NCBI GenBank assembly: GCA_946965045.2
Contig: OX337229.1
Coordinates: 5,518,001 to 5,582,000 of the forward strand
DNA: 64,000 nt
Reading direction: 5' to 3'
DNA from: Epithemia pelagica
Lineage: Eukaryota; Bacillariophyta; Bacillariophyceae; Surirellales; Surirellaceae
Shown: one piece after another, positions 1-10,687 of the stretch
Layout: the number at the start of each line of letters is the position of its first letter
Numbering within the stretch: the first letter of the stretch is position 1
Program-made: the position numbers and the translations under genes
The notes under the pieces: generated by a model
What the model saw: the letters and a program-made list of their open reading frames with translations, nothing else
Database searches by the model: none
What the model was told of the DNA's origin: nothing

Positions 1-134
1 TTACCTTTACATAGCTATGTCTATGTTGCAACATGGGAGAAAATTTTCGGTCTTCTCATTTATTTTGAAACTTCGACAATGAATGACAATTTCATTGTCG
101 AATCCACCGTTCTACACACCTAAACCAACAAACG

Positions 135-2723
135 ATGTTGCGACAGCAGGCTCTTGCTACCATGATGACTGATGGAACGTCGCTGGAGTTGAAAGAAAAA
201 TCCAAGGTGCTCAGGAAGAAGAAGCTTGTCTTGCAGTCGCCATTAAGACGACATCTAATTGGTAGAGCTTCCTTGTCGTGGATCATGGCAGTGTTTCTGT
301 ACACGCTTGCAAGTGATTCCAGAATGTGCTGTTCTGCCACGCCTGATAATGAAGGGAACGAGAACACGAGCAAGAAGGAGGTTGGCGACCTTCACAATCA
401 CCCCCACCTACATGATTTGAAATGCTATCGACAGCTGTCATCCGACATCAATCGCGCTGACAGTTTAAAATGCGAGTTCGTAGTGTCAAACTATGGCGAA
501 CGAGCGACAGAAATGTTGTCAAAAAATGGTGAACAAGCGCTAGAAGAATATTGTGACGAGAACAATCTGCTATGCATGCAAGCCAGACTACTGACAATCG
601 GAGATGCCTCTTCAACCGAGACGGCACAACATGATCCCTCCAGCGTGAAAAGTGAAAAATCAAACAGTGCTGAAACGCTAGCCAAATCGGCAACTCAAGG
701 ACAAACAACGGCATCGACATTACAGCACCCGTCATCGTCGTTGTTGCGACAATTGTATGAACCACCTTACAGTCAATACGGAGAGGAAGTGGAAGCTTCT
801 CTCAAAGAGTGGTTGATCTCAGAGGCGATGTTTCAAAATGTACCTGGTGGGGCCAGTGCCATGGATGTGAACGATGACATGTATGTGGTCGCGGAATGGA
901 TGCATAGAATAGGAATGGCACATCGCAATGAAGCTACAAAAATCAGTAGCCGACAGGGGCAACAACAAGAAAACGAACAAGCCCTGAATAACAACAGCAA
1001 TGAGAATTCTTTTCATAAGCAAGTGCAATGGTCTATTCGATCCTTTCGTAAGGCTCTTCAGCACTACGAGGGACTGGCAGTAGACACCGACACTGGAGAC
1101 CCATTGTTTAGGGTATTGAAGCAATTGCATATGGCCATCTGTTGTTATAATCTTGCTGAGTCTCTCACGTTATCGAATGATCCAAAACAAGCAGAGTTGG
1201 ATAAGGATTATTATGTTCAAGCGGATCAACTTTTCTCTAATTGCAAGACTCATCTCATGGAACTTCCGCCGTCGTCGGCGTCCAGCCAAACAAGCTTTCC
1301 ATTATTCTTTTTCGAGGGAGTGGAAACGGGAAATCAGCGATCACTTGATTCTCTGTGGAAGGATGCACTAACTGCGTGGGGCCAAGTGTCTGTTCGCTTG
1401 GGAGTGGCAGAAATGTCATCCTCGGATTCCGCATTCGATTTGCTTGATCTTCCGCTCAGTGGGGATTTCTCGGAGGATGATATAGCAGACTTGCAAACCA
1501 TGACCATGAACCTTTTGCAGACGGGAGGTGACATGGCTGATCTTGATCTTTCGAAGGGAGGCGAGGAATTACAACAAGCGCTGAGTGATCTGGTCAAGAA
1601 CAAGCTGCCGAAATTTCTCGCGTCAAGTGAGCGCGCGGAGTCGTATTTTGAACATGCAGCGAGTCTTTTTCGTCGCATTCTCACCAAGCACCCAGGAGAG
1701 GACGACTATGTGATTCAAATTCAATTGGGAAACGCGTTGCAAAATCTGGGGACAACATCAATTTCCAAAGGTGATTCGGAAACAGGCATTAGGCGCTTGG
1801 AAGAAACGTTAGAAATCCAACAAACGGCATTAACAAATATTCCATCGAACCCGAATGAAAGGGATGGATTCGATGATAACGATCTGAAACAGGCTATTGG
1901 CGAAACTTTGTATAGCCTGGCACAATCTTACTTGGATAAGGGAGATTACGATAGCTCGCATACGATGTACAATCGTGCGATGGAGTGGTTTGGGAAACAT
2001 GAGCTTGATCCTGTTGAAGTGGAAGCTTCGGTGTCTGTGACTGGTGATGGTATCGGTGTGGAAGGATATGATGAGACCTATGCCCAGTCCATCCAGGAAT
2101 TTGAGCGAGCTCTTGAAGAGTATCAGGAAATGTTTTCTGCAGGAGGCGTTGGCGTCAATAATGACAACTTCGATGATAGCGGCGCCTACTATCAACAGGA
2201 TGATGGATACGAAGCTGATTTGCACAATGGGCTAGGTGCCCTGTATATGGCGACTGGTGACCTCATGGAGGCAATGGTTCACATTACACAAGCGGTCCAG
2301 TTGTACAGTCGAAGTGGGGAACAAGGAGAACGACACTTTGCGGACTTGAAACTAAGTCAAGCGCTGTTGTTTTTTCGGCAAGGCCAATTCCAGGAAAGTG
2401 CCAGCGCTCATAATGAGGCCCTGCAAATGTACCGTAAAATGTCGGGCGATGGTGAATCTCCGTTCAAAGAGAGTGGAATCCTCGATCTACAGTCGTTGAT
2501 GAAAGAGGCTCAGCGCGCTGCGGACGACCAATTCACACAAGACACAACTTCCAACCAAGCAGCTGATGAAAACAATGATAGTGGCACACATAAAGATGAG
2601 ATCGAGGTAACAGCCGATGGTACGGACCGTCTTCGGATGAACATCCGACCTCTGATTGTTCCCGAAGGATCCTTCAACGAAACAGAGATGGACGTCACTG
2701 TGCCAGTTGTAGGTGCAGAATGA
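135..2723 (+). CDS. TPR-repeat protein with N-terminal membrane anchor
   Basis: An 862-residue intronless reading frame starting at the ATG at 135. A basic N-terminus (RKKK near residue 28) precedes one hydrophobic segment at about residues 45-60, which suggests a type II or signal-anchor membrane protein. The rest is soluble and rich in Gln, Ser and acidic residues. Helical tetratricopeptide-like repeats are visible at about residues 505-570 (ALQNLGTTSISKGD, then a Glu-rich helix), 585-620 (LAQSYLDKGDY) and 700-770 (LGALYMATGDLMEA, then LLFFRQGQFQESA). TPRs are protein-interaction scaffolds. No catalytic motif is seen and I do not recognise an orthologue, so the role is unknown. It runs towards the glycosyltransferase gene on the other strand, with about 350 bp between the two stops. 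Confidence 0.85.
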   Translation: MLRQQALATMMTDGTSLELKEKSKVLRKKKLVLQSPLRRHLIGRASLSWIMAVFLYTLASDSRMCCSATPDNEGNENTSKKEVGDLHNHPHLHDLKCYRQLSSDINRADSLKCEFVVSNYGERATEMLSKNGEQALEEYCDENNLLCMQARLLTIGDASSTETAQHDPSSVKSEKSNSAETLAKSATQGQTTASTLQHPSSSLLRQLYEPPYSQYGEEVEASLKEWLISEAMFQNVPGGASAMDVNDDMYVVAEWMHRIGMAHRNEATKISSRQGQQQENEQALNNNSNENSFHKQVQWSIRSFRKALQHYEGLAVDTDTGDPLFRVLKQLHMAICCYNLAESLTLSNDPKQAELDKDYYVQADQLFSNCKTHLMELPPSSASSQTSFPLFFFEGVETGNQRSLDSLWKDALTAWGQVSVRLGVAEMSSSDSAFDLLDLPLSGDFSEDDIADLQTMTMNLLQTGGDMADLDLSKGGEELQQALSDLVKNKLPKFLASSERAESYFEHAASLFRRILTKHPGEDDYVIQIQLGNALQNLGTTSISKGDSETGIRRLEETLEIQQTALTNIPSNPNERDGFDDNDLKQAIGETLYSLAQSYLDKGDYDSSHTMYNRAMEWFGKHELDPVEVEASVSVTGDGIGVEGYDETYAQSIQEFERALEEYQEMFSAGGVGVNNDNFDDSGAYYQQDDGYEADLHNGLGALYMATGDLMEAMVHITQAVQLYSRSGEQGERHFADLKLSQALLFFRQGQFQESASAHNEALQMYRKMSGDGESPFKESGILDLQSLMKEAQRAADDQFTQDTTSNQAADENNDSGTHKDEIEVTADGTDRLRMNIRPLIVPEGSFNETEMDVTVPVVGAE

Positions 2724-3073
2724 AGTAACCGTAAAACGAACAGATCAACCGACCCCGAAAGCGTCCTGTTGTCGCATGGAACAAAAAAGGCATCCCAAGA
2801 CATGTTGCCGAAAACAGTTATGAGAAGTGAAACATAAAAGGCAAACGCTTCAAAACAAGAGCACGTGAGTCACTTTCGACATGGACCATGTGGTACGGGA
2901 ACATTGTCCACCATAGCATGTGTGTGTGTAAAAGGCGATATGGGCTACCATGACTTCCTTTTACTTACCAACAAGATGCGCCATGGGAGCGACAAATATC
3001 GCAACGCTATTACCCTTTCTACTGTGAGGTAAGAGATGGAGTTGATAACAAAGTTTCCCTCAAAACTATTTAC
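2724..3073. other. Convergent intergenic spacer
   Basis: The stretch lies between the stops of the TPR gene and the glycosyltransferase gene, so it should hold both 3' untranslated regions. A short TG run sits near 2920. I see no coding region, RNA gene or strong repeat. Confidence 0.6.
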
Positions 3074-4901
3074 TTAGGTTTGGACAGGGAGAGAAGAGCG
3101 CTTGTACTTTTCTCGAACCCAAGCATCAAACATAACCATCTTGTTATCATTTGCGATCGTTTTGTCGGTCGATAAGATCTTTTCTAGTCTTTCGGGCAAG
3201 AGAGACCATTCTCGAACGTTACTCAAACTACCAGAGTCTGGTATTCCGGCACCAGCCAGCAAGTGCTGCGCTTCATCCGACCCGTGAACACTCACAAAAC
3301 CAGAAAGCCACGGGCGAATGTTGTCGTCCGTGAAGTCGCCATTGGTCGTTGCTTTGTACTCCCACTGTTCTCGGCTGCGTTCTCCTCCTTTTCTCGCATC
3401 TCGTGTTCGAGAGGAATAGGAGTCCCATGACCTGTATCATTATCAGCATATTCGTCAGTGTAAGAGAATATGAAGGAGGGTCGGTACAGTATCCTTTTCC
3501 AAACCAAAACAGATTCCTCTTACCCAAGATAGTGGTTGATCCGCAGCCCCGAATTCCAATCATTATGCCATGGCGCCGAGCAAATCTTTTTAATCGGTCT
3601 ATGCAGAGACTGAAAATACGGGGCCCGCTGAATGTTAATGCGACTGACGTCCATCATTACTTTGCCCAAAGCATTTTTGACAAAGTCGTTGCGTGGAGCA
3701 TGTTTCCGCCATCTCAACGTGTCAAACAACGCTGGATTAAACCCACTAGGTACTTGTTTGAATGTTTCATCATGTGTGGACTCCTCTGCTCCAAACTGGA
3801 GCCGGGGGATCCCAATACATGGCGATTGGTAGTATTCAAGGCCTGCTTCTTGTTCCGCCCGAATATACTCAATCATGCCGCCCTCTTTGGCCGTGGTGGG
3901 CGGTATGTGAGCTGGTTGGATCCTTTCCGCATCTGGTGGGTGCAAAGAAAGATCGTGTTGCCGCTGCATTTCATTTTCCCATGATTCAAAAGAATCGCCA
4001 CCGGCGTGGTTGTATACAAGAAATTCATCTGTATCGTGCAAGGTGACCCACGTCCGATTTGCCTGTTTCAACGCCAACATACATGATCGATAGAAATACT
4101 TTTGTCGGCCTCTATGTCGATCGCGCTTCGTCTGTTTAAGTCGTTCATGACACAGATTGTGAGACTGACGTCCCCTGTCACACGACTACGAGTCCGTGAT
4201 GTACTTACTTGTAAATCAGCATCTTCGGGAATCGGTTTCAAATCAAACTCCTCTGATTTACTTGATCGAGGTTTCCAAAAAGTCTTATCCTCCCACTCCA
4301 CAATGACCATGCCTTTCCGACGCCATTGGTTGAATAGGTAGGTTGGAGATGATTCGCTCCGTGGATCGACAGCGACGATAATGTATCTCAACGGCAAGAC
4401 ATGATAGTGATATGCAAGCCACTCGACAAGACGATGATTATCATCCATTACCAACAAGCAAGCCGAAAACGTCTTATTTCCATCCGAGGGCGGAGGATTA
4501 GGAATTGAATGTTCATTCTTGGTGCTGTACCCAAACGAATGCTCTTGTCGTATGTCCGTTTGTCCGAATGACTTATGCTCTGGGTGTAACTCTTGCTCTG
4601 GGTGTACTTCAACCTGTCTGGTGTAGCCCTTCATGGCCTGTTGGATAGGATTTATCTGTTCAAAACTACCAAGGGTAGTGTCATGAAAAGATTCCACAAC
4701 AAACAAAATCGTTGTTGTTACAGCAGATGCCAGGAGAGACGCAATCAATAGGCGCAACTGACGGCGTCCAGGAGGACATGATGCAACAAGAGCCGTTCGA
4801 TCACCGTGGACACTGCCAATTTTTCGTCGTCCAGATAATTTCATGGACTTGAATTGTGACTCTTTGGTGGAACCAACTCTTCTTTCGTTGGATTCTAGCA
4901 T
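3074..4901 (-). CDS. GT92-like glycosyltransferase, type II membrane protein
   Basis: Three exons on the minus strand: 4901-4209, 4098-3524 and 3431-3074, with GT-AG introns of 110 and 92 bp. Both junctions keep frame and rebuild conserved sequence: DADLQ joins YFYRSCMLALKQ, and HYLG joins SWDSYSSR. The product has 541 residues. A basic cytosolic tail and one membrane segment at about residues 50-69 fit a Golgi or ER type II enzyme. The catalytic region begins near CLLVMDDNHRLVEWLAYHYH, where a short donor-binding stretch is followed by IIVAVDPRSES. The second exon holds a DxD-type metal site in TLHDTDEFLVYN. The C-terminal part has NDDNIRPWLSGF-like sequence (here FTDDNIRPWLSGF) seen in related diatom proteins. 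The donor sugar and acceptor cannot be told from sequence; cell-wall or protein glycosylation is the family expectation. Confidence 0.8.
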
Positions 4902-5627
4902 GGAGTTCTCGTGATAGTGGGATGTACGAGCAACTCAATGGTCGGGGTGACAAATCTGATTTAGAGAGGAAACATGAAAATGAACGCGACTAGACCAAGA
5001 TCAAACTCACTGGATCATGTACATAGGTAGATCAGGACTAAAATAGTCCTATTATAGGGGTGGAGTGTGTATGTACTCGTAAGTTGTATTGACATGATGC
5101 GTTGGATTGGATGCCTTGTCCGTTGGATCGTCCGCTCGTGCGTGGGGCGGTCAGTCCAGGACGCACAGAGCGTTGGCTGCCCACAAATTGTTTTTTGTGC
5201 ATGGAGTTGACTGGCCCACTCCCAATGCACCTTTCTCTCACCACAAAATCCAGTTTCTTACACAACAAGTTCTTCTTTGTTTCCCGATCGATCAGACGCA
5301 AAACGAAATCAAGACATTGCACCTTCCTGCAGGCTGTACTCCACGGCAATATGTTTCTCGAAGGCGGGTACGTCCAAGAATGCCAAGGTCACGAATAAAT
5401 TGCGTGTTGAAACCATATCAATAGCCGCTCGACACGTCCCATAAACTTATTTTGACATTTTTGCCGCCACGTAGTCTCTTCCCCAACTCTTTTCCAACTC
5501 TTTTGTTCCATGGGTAATCCGGACGCGTTGTTGTCAAGATGGTAGATAGGATTCAGTTAGGAGTCCCTTCCTGTAGGAATCACGATGGAATCTGCAGAAT
5601 TGTCTTGACAAAGCTTCTCCTGCTGTG
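4902..5627. other. Intergenic stretch with no supported gene
   Basis: This lies between the start of the glycosyltransferase gene and the left end of the Harbinger element. Several overlapping frames on both strands (about 5015-5424) stay open for 70-105 codons, but they contradict one another and none has a recognisable motif. The part next to 4901 should hold the promoter of the glycosyltransferase. Confidence 0.5.
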
Positions 5628-5657
5628 AAATTGCCTTAAAAGCTTGTTCCGTCTCGG
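5628..5657 (+). repeat. Left terminal inverted repeat of the Harbinger element
   Basis: Thirty bases matching the reverse complement of 10364-10393 with a single mismatch at the TTGTT/TGGTT position. It lies 138 bp beyond the stop of the Myb-like gene. Confidence 0.8.
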
Positions 5658-5795
5658 ATTGCACTACTAATCGATTATCTACGTAAGCTAGCCTTTCTCG
5701 TACTAGGTCTCGTCAATGTCCCAAAAGGCTAGGTCGTTAGTCCAAACATCATTCCACCAAGATTTAGGGGAGGCGACATTCTCGTAGGTCAAAAT

Positions 5796-7035
5796 TCAGT
5801 TCTGGTAGTCACCATCATGACTCATCTCATCCTCATCCACATCCACCTCTTGGACATCGGAGTCATCAGAATCATTGTAAGGGGCGATGGTCCGTGCCGT
5901 GCCTTGGTTTGCACGCTTTCGTTCCGGTTGCTTGGCGGCCTTGAGGAGTATCGAGAAAACAAACATCTTGGCAGCACCCCTGTGCTCCTTGGTGAAGTCT
6001 TTGTGCTTCGAAGTGAAGGCTTGTAGTTCGTATTGCATATCTTCCTTCACACACTTGAAAGGCAACTTGATTTTCTGCTTCGCTACAAACTTTGGTTTGC
6101 CACCCTCATACGTTGCATGTTCCTGTTTGGCCCGGTCACAGAGTTGCTTGAACTCTGTGACCCTATGGTCCTCTTGCCCAAGATCAGGATGCGCCGCCAA
6201 CAGTCGACCTTTCTGGAAGAAATAGTTTGGCACAACAGAATCGACCTGGACTGCCATGCCATCATCCACCAGCCCCGGAGTGTAGGTCTTCGTGGACCCT
6301 CCTGGGACACACATGTCCACAGAACAGAACAGAGTATTAGAACTCTCAAACTTAGATGCACAGTAGGGATATGAAGCCGCTACTACCAGTTCCTTGAAAG
6401 CAGCACCACCACCACCCTTCTTAGGTGTCTTGGCCGGGGTGAGGCCCATCTTTTTGAACGCTTGAACCGCCTCCTCCATGCTGAAGCTGTTGATTTCGCT
6501 GTTGTTGTCTTCTACCTCTTCTTCTGCTGCACCAGATTCAACTGACGCCTCTTCAAGATCAATGGAGATGTCCTCCTCCTCCTCAGCCCCACTGTAGTCT
6601 CCGTCTTCAACTTCCTCGGCTTCGTCCTCGACAAGGTTGTTGACCTCTAGGCGATTTTGCTCTTCAGCAGCAACGGCTGATTCTATAACAAAAGAAAGAA
6701 AGTAGTTAGAATCATGAAGCAACTTTCAACAATGGACACTTGCACTTACGTCGTTTACCAGCTCGGGCTTTCCGTGCCCCTGTCAAAGTCTGGTTAATAT
6801 TCCAGGCTCTGGCTTTTTCGCGAAAGAGAGGGCCGAAATTCTTGTATGCCTTGTGGACGTCGGGCTTGCAGCGCTCGGGAAAGTGAGTGAGAAGGACTTT
6901 CTTCGCAGTGTTAACGGACGTGTCGTTGCTTGAAATTCCACCGTGGCTTGGACCCTTGCGAAAGAGTTCAGCGAGCTTGGCGTCGTCTTTCTTACTCCAA
7001 GCAGGTACTCTGTCGGTCGGTAGCACCACTTTCAT
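5796..7035 (-). CDS. Myb/SANT-like accessory protein of the Harbinger element
   Basis: Two exons, 7035-6750 and 6682-5796, with a 67-bp intron (GTAAGT donor, TTATAG acceptor); the join AGKR-QSAVAAEE keeps frame and gives 390 residues. The start MKVVLPTDR is the first ATG in frame before the conserved part. Residues about 8-75 (VPAWSKKDDAKLAELF, then VHKAYKNFGPLFREKARAWN) look like a Myb/SANT DNA-binding domain with its spaced Trp residues. A strongly acidic middle region (EEEEDISIDLEEAS) and a basic C-terminal half follow, ending in another acidic tail. In PIF/Harbinger elements a Myb-like partner binds the element ends and helps bring the transposase into the nucleus. That role is inferred here from its place between the TIRs; the C-terminal half is not one I recognise. 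Confidence 0.7.
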
Positions 7036-7227
7036 TTCATTGAGACAAAATTTATGATGGCAAGAGATTGCGAGACAACAACGTGAAGTTCTTCTTCTGA
7101 GCACTCCGTTGTGTTTGTGTGACTGGCATGCTTGCAATCAGAAACGAGTTGACTTTCCCTCTCGCAGTCACACGGCATTGCAAGCAGGCGCGGTAACTGA
7201 AAAAAATAATTGGTCCGTTCAACGGAA

Positions 7228-8590
7228 CCCTCGGTATCAGTGTCCACTGCTTAGCTGTTTTTTGTCTGTGCCACCTTCATAGGTTCCCAAGTGGACACAG
7301 ACAGAAAATTTCACTTTTCGTCTGTCCTTTTCACCAATATGGTTCCTCGTGCTGGTGGAACTGCCGGCGTGCAAGTGACAGTTGGCGGTTAGCATCTTCC
7401 TCTTCCTGTGACCGTGACCACGATTCAAATTTGGAATCCTTTCACACGACTCTCGTCTCGTCACAAAAATCTCACGCGGTGTCAAAAACATCGACATTGA
7501 CCATGAAACGAGCTCTTTCCGAATCCTTGCGACCTGAAGCAGTATTTTGGTTTTTCTCTCTTGTTGCTTGTTGTTTTTCTCTTAGCTTCTTTCATGTCCT
7601 GCATAGTTTTCTCACACGTTATCTCATTAATCTTTGTCCCTGTTAATGTTGATGCTTGGTGCTCCTTTGATTTTGTCGCAATGAAATGGAGGACAAGTCA
7701 TTGTAGGCCGTTTGCCACAACTTCTCCTTGCTTTAATCGTAGTGCTGTTTGATTGTTGGTTGGTTGTGTTCTTATTTTTGTAGCATGTTTTTTTACTCTC
7801 ATCATTGTGCTTCGCCCATCTCCATGTCGACCACAGATCAAGAACCTTTCGTTGTGTGTCGGATACTCAAGTACCTAGACCTAGAGATGACGACAAACTG
7901 AGGCAGCTTGTTGCCACTAGGCCTACTCAAACTAGTCTTCATAGATCACAGAGTCGATCAGATATGCTTCAAGATGGCCTCAAACCTACACCAGAGTGTC
8001 ATGGTTGTTGAAAGCACGGCAATAACACGCACGATCTTACAAAATCTATGAAAGATTAGAACTAAACTTCTGATAGAAACTCCTAAAATACTCCTACAAA
8101 GAATAAAGCTCTATGTGGTCTCCAATTTTAAGCCGAGGCTCGAATGGAGAATTGGCATTCCATAGGCACAAACATTCACTCTCAATGAAGTGGACAGAGA
8201 GAGAGACAGTTGTCGAATGTTGAATATCAGAAGAGAAAAACGAATACAAGTGTGAGGGAGAAGTTAGAATGACAGTACAAGAACTGTTGTTGTCATGGAA
8301 ACATTTTTGTACGTTCAAACTTACCTCAATTGCATGGGTGATGGCCTCTGTATGATTTTATGGGGGATTTGGATGGCGCATTCCAACCAACCGTCATCCA
8401 CGCAGGGCCGCTTGCTGGGCATGCGTCTGATTCATGAACTGCGAAAACTCCAGCTGTGTATGCGTGCCAATTTGCAATTTAGTCATTTCCATTTGCGTCA
8501 AAAAGGAAATTTTCTGTCTGTGTCCACTTGGGAACCTATGAAGGTGGCACAGACAAAAAACAGCTAAGCAGTGGACACTGATACCGAGGG
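7228..8590. mobile_element. Inverted-repeat (foldback/MITE-like) element with perfect 85-bp arms
   Basis: Bases 7228-7312 and 8506-8590 are exact reverse complements over 85 bp, starting CCCTCGGTATCAGTGTCC on the left and ending GATACCGAGGG on the right. The 1193-bp centre has no convincing coding region; its longest open frames (about 7431-8011, 8295-8567) have no motif and lie on several frames. Flanking bases are GGAA on the left and AATTCC on the right, so no clean target duplication is visible. It sits between the two divergent Harbinger genes, 193 bp from the Myb start. It may be a non-autonomous transposon that inserted into the Harbinger element, or part of that element's own control region. 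Confidence 0.6.
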
Positions 8591-8795
8591 AATTCCGAGA
8601 TCTGGCCCGAATTCCGAGATCGACCCGAATTCCGAGATCTGGCCCGAATTCCGAGATCGACCCGAATACCGACAAAAGTATACTTTATTTCAGAGTAAAA
8701 ACCCGAATTCCGAGATCTGGCCCGAATTCCGAGATCGACCCGAATTCCGAGATCGACCCGAATTCCGAGATCGACCCGAATTCCGAGATCGGGAC
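8590..8795. repeat. Tandem array of 18/19-bp units with EcoRI sites
   Basis: Nine copies of a unit starting GAATTCCGAGATC occur in two blocks, about 8590-8670 (four copies) and 8702-8795 (five copies), split by a 31-bp AT-rich spacer. Two variants exist: one ending TGGCCC (19 bp) and one ending GACCC (18 bp). In the first block they alternate; the second starts with the TGGCCC form and then has GACCC copies, the last one degenerate. The array begins exactly where the right 85-bp arm ends, and lies 5' of the transposase gene. Confidence 0.85.
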
Positions 8796-9164
8796 CAGAT
8801 TTCTGACATCAGGACCAAAATTAATTATTGACACGTGCCATCCAACTGACCGGCCCGCTTTCTTACGCTTAATCGGTTGTTTGTCTAATCTGTAATGGAC
8901 ATGTACGTGCTAAGTCAATATGACAGGTCTAGAGAGTGGTGTTATATTGGTCACGAATGAATAGTCATCTGCCTATGTAACACTATCAACGAAATCAACA
9001 TGGATCCGTTCAAATTTTTCGGTGGGGAACGGTCCCTAATCCACAGTTGTAGTCCCTAGTAAAAGTAGAAAGGAGAAATCGATGCTCGCGTGAATCGTGA
9101 AAGGTACGATTTCTACCTAAAAGTCGTGTCTCGTCCTCAAGATTTCTCACAAAAACTGTCCATC

Positions 9165-10163
9165 ATGGCTCCGTCGAATGCCGAGGGGAACAAGCGGCAA
9201 CGCTGGTCTGCCCCAAACCCTGAAGACTTTTTGTACTATGCCCAGTTGATCTGGAGCAACGATTCCCTTTTGTTCCGCCGTAAAAAGGGGACCGTCCAAA
9301 GTGAGGAGCGGATGTTTCGGCAGTATTTTGGGTGTGGCATTCTTGTTTGCTTGAATTTGTGGTGCGCTCTTGTGGAGTCTGACTCGGTGCCTGTGTCAGG
9401 AACAATGTCCCATCTTCTTTGGACACTCATGTTCCTTCGGGTGTATGCAAAGGAACGAGTATTGTGCACTCTTGCTGGTGGTGTCAACAGGAACACGTTC
9501 TCGAAATGGACATGGCTCTTCATTGATGCCATTGTCCGCCTTGAAAGTCACGTGGTAAGTCTCCCTACAGTGGTTTTTGTTTGTTTTTGTTTCATTGTCT
9601 AACATTCCAAGAATGCTTTACAGATAGTGTGGGAAAACCGCTATAAGCTAGACAAAGGAAATGACTGCCTCATTAGTGTTGATGGGACAGACTTTCGGGT
9701 GGCTGAGAACGGACGCAAGTTCTACAGCCACAAATTCAAGAAAAGTGCCCTCAGATATGAAATTGGGCTGTGTATTTTGACGGGGGATGTCGTGTGGTTG
9801 AATGGGCCCTACGTTGCTGGCAGCCACAACGACATCACAATTTTCCGTGACTGTCTTCTGTCACACCTCGACCCCAATGAGAGGGTCGAGGCTGATGATG
9901 GCTACCGTGGCGAACATCCTGAGTTTGTCAAGTGCCCAGCTGGATTCAGCAATCCAGCAGACAATCTGAAAATGCAACAACGAGTCCGAAGCCGACAAGA
10001 AACCATCAACAAACGGTTCAAGGACTGGGGTTGTCTGCGTCAAACGTGGCGGCATGACATTGCGTCCCATGGCCGTGCTTTCCGTGTCATCCTTATCGTC
10101 TCGCAACTTGCCATCAACAATGGAGAGAAACTCTTCTCCGTTGACTACACAGATCCATCCTAG
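9165..10163 (+). CDS. PIF/Harbinger DDE transposase (DDE_Tnp_4 type)
   Basis: Two exons, 9165-9554 and 9624-10163, with a 69-bp intron (GTAAGT donor, TTACAG acceptor), giving 309 residues. MAPSNAEGNK is the likely start; an upstream open stretch lacks a better ATG. A helix-turn-helix-like segment is seen at about residues 105-125 (GGVNRNTFSKWTWLF). The catalytic triad is readable: D150 in ISVDGTDFRV, D221 in VEADDGYRGEH, and E256 in RSRQETINKRFK. The family motif GPYVAGSHNDITIFRD lies between the two Asp residues. The enzyme cuts and pastes the element by a nuclease-type reaction. The reading frame is uninterrupted and all three acidic residues are present, so activity is possible. It is divergent from the Myb-like gene, with the inverted-repeat element and satellite between them. 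Confidence 0.85.
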
Positions 10164-10363
10164 TCGTCCACAGATCCATAGTCCATAGTCGTAACAGATA
10201 CTAGTGAAATTAGCCATTGTCGAAATTCGGGTTTTAGCTATGGACTGTCAACACTATCTGCTTCAAGGCAATGATTAACTAGGATAGGTTGTGTTATGAC
10301 TACTAGCCAGACTTCTCGTTCGGACTCGACAGGTTATTGGCCGATCTCTTGGCAGCCTCTCGT

Positions 10364-10393
10364 CCGAGACGGAACCAGCTTTTAAGGCAATTT
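10364..10393 (+). repeat. Right terminal inverted repeat of the Harbinger element
   Basis: Matches the reverse complement of 5628-5657 at 29 of 30 bases and ends in GGCAATTT, 230 bp after the transposase stop. Confidence 0.8.
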
Positions 10394-10687
10394 TTGTGTC
10401 TTGGTTAGGAGCACCACACACAACAGAGATACGAGATACGAGTACGAGATACTGCATCGCCGTTGTGGCGCGGTGTGGCGTAACGCGCGTAACCGCTTCT
10501 CGACGCGGTAAAGGCAGTCGCCGAGTTTGATCAGGGGATGATAATATTATAGAATGGTTCAAAATTCAAACAGGAATTTTATCCTACATTATAGCTAATT
10601 CTACGAAAAGACATATAACGGTCCTTTACCGGAAAGACATTACTACCACACGGTAATTGTAGATTGTCCTTAGATGGAATCAAAGTA
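10394..10687. other. Spacer between the Harbinger and mariner elements
   Basis: About 290 bp with a short CGAGATA-type microrepeat near 10426-10451 and a GC-rich patch near 10460-10510. I see no gene. Confidence 0.5.

Larger units (their letters stand above)
5628..10393. mobile_element. PIF/Harbinger DNA transposon (4.77 kb, two genes)
   Basis: The ends are 30-bp inverted repeats: 5628-5657 (starts AAATTGCCTTAAAAGC) and 10364-10393, identical in reverse complement except one base. Between them lie a Myb/SANT-like gene on the minus strand and a DDE_Tnp_4-type transposase gene on the plus strand, the usual two-protein content of autonomous PIF/Harbinger elements. Both reading frames are intact after removing one short intron each. 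I could not define a clear 3-bp target duplication: the bases just outside are GTG on the left and TTG on the right. The element also holds an inverted-repeat insertion and a satellite array, listed separately. Confidence 0.8.

Noticed and set aside
5015-5424. Several overlapping 70-105 codon frames on both strands
   Set aside because: They conflict with one another, have no motif and no splice support.
7431-8567. Short open frames inside the inverted-repeat element
   Set aside because: Low-complexity or random composition in several frames; no transposase-like sequence.
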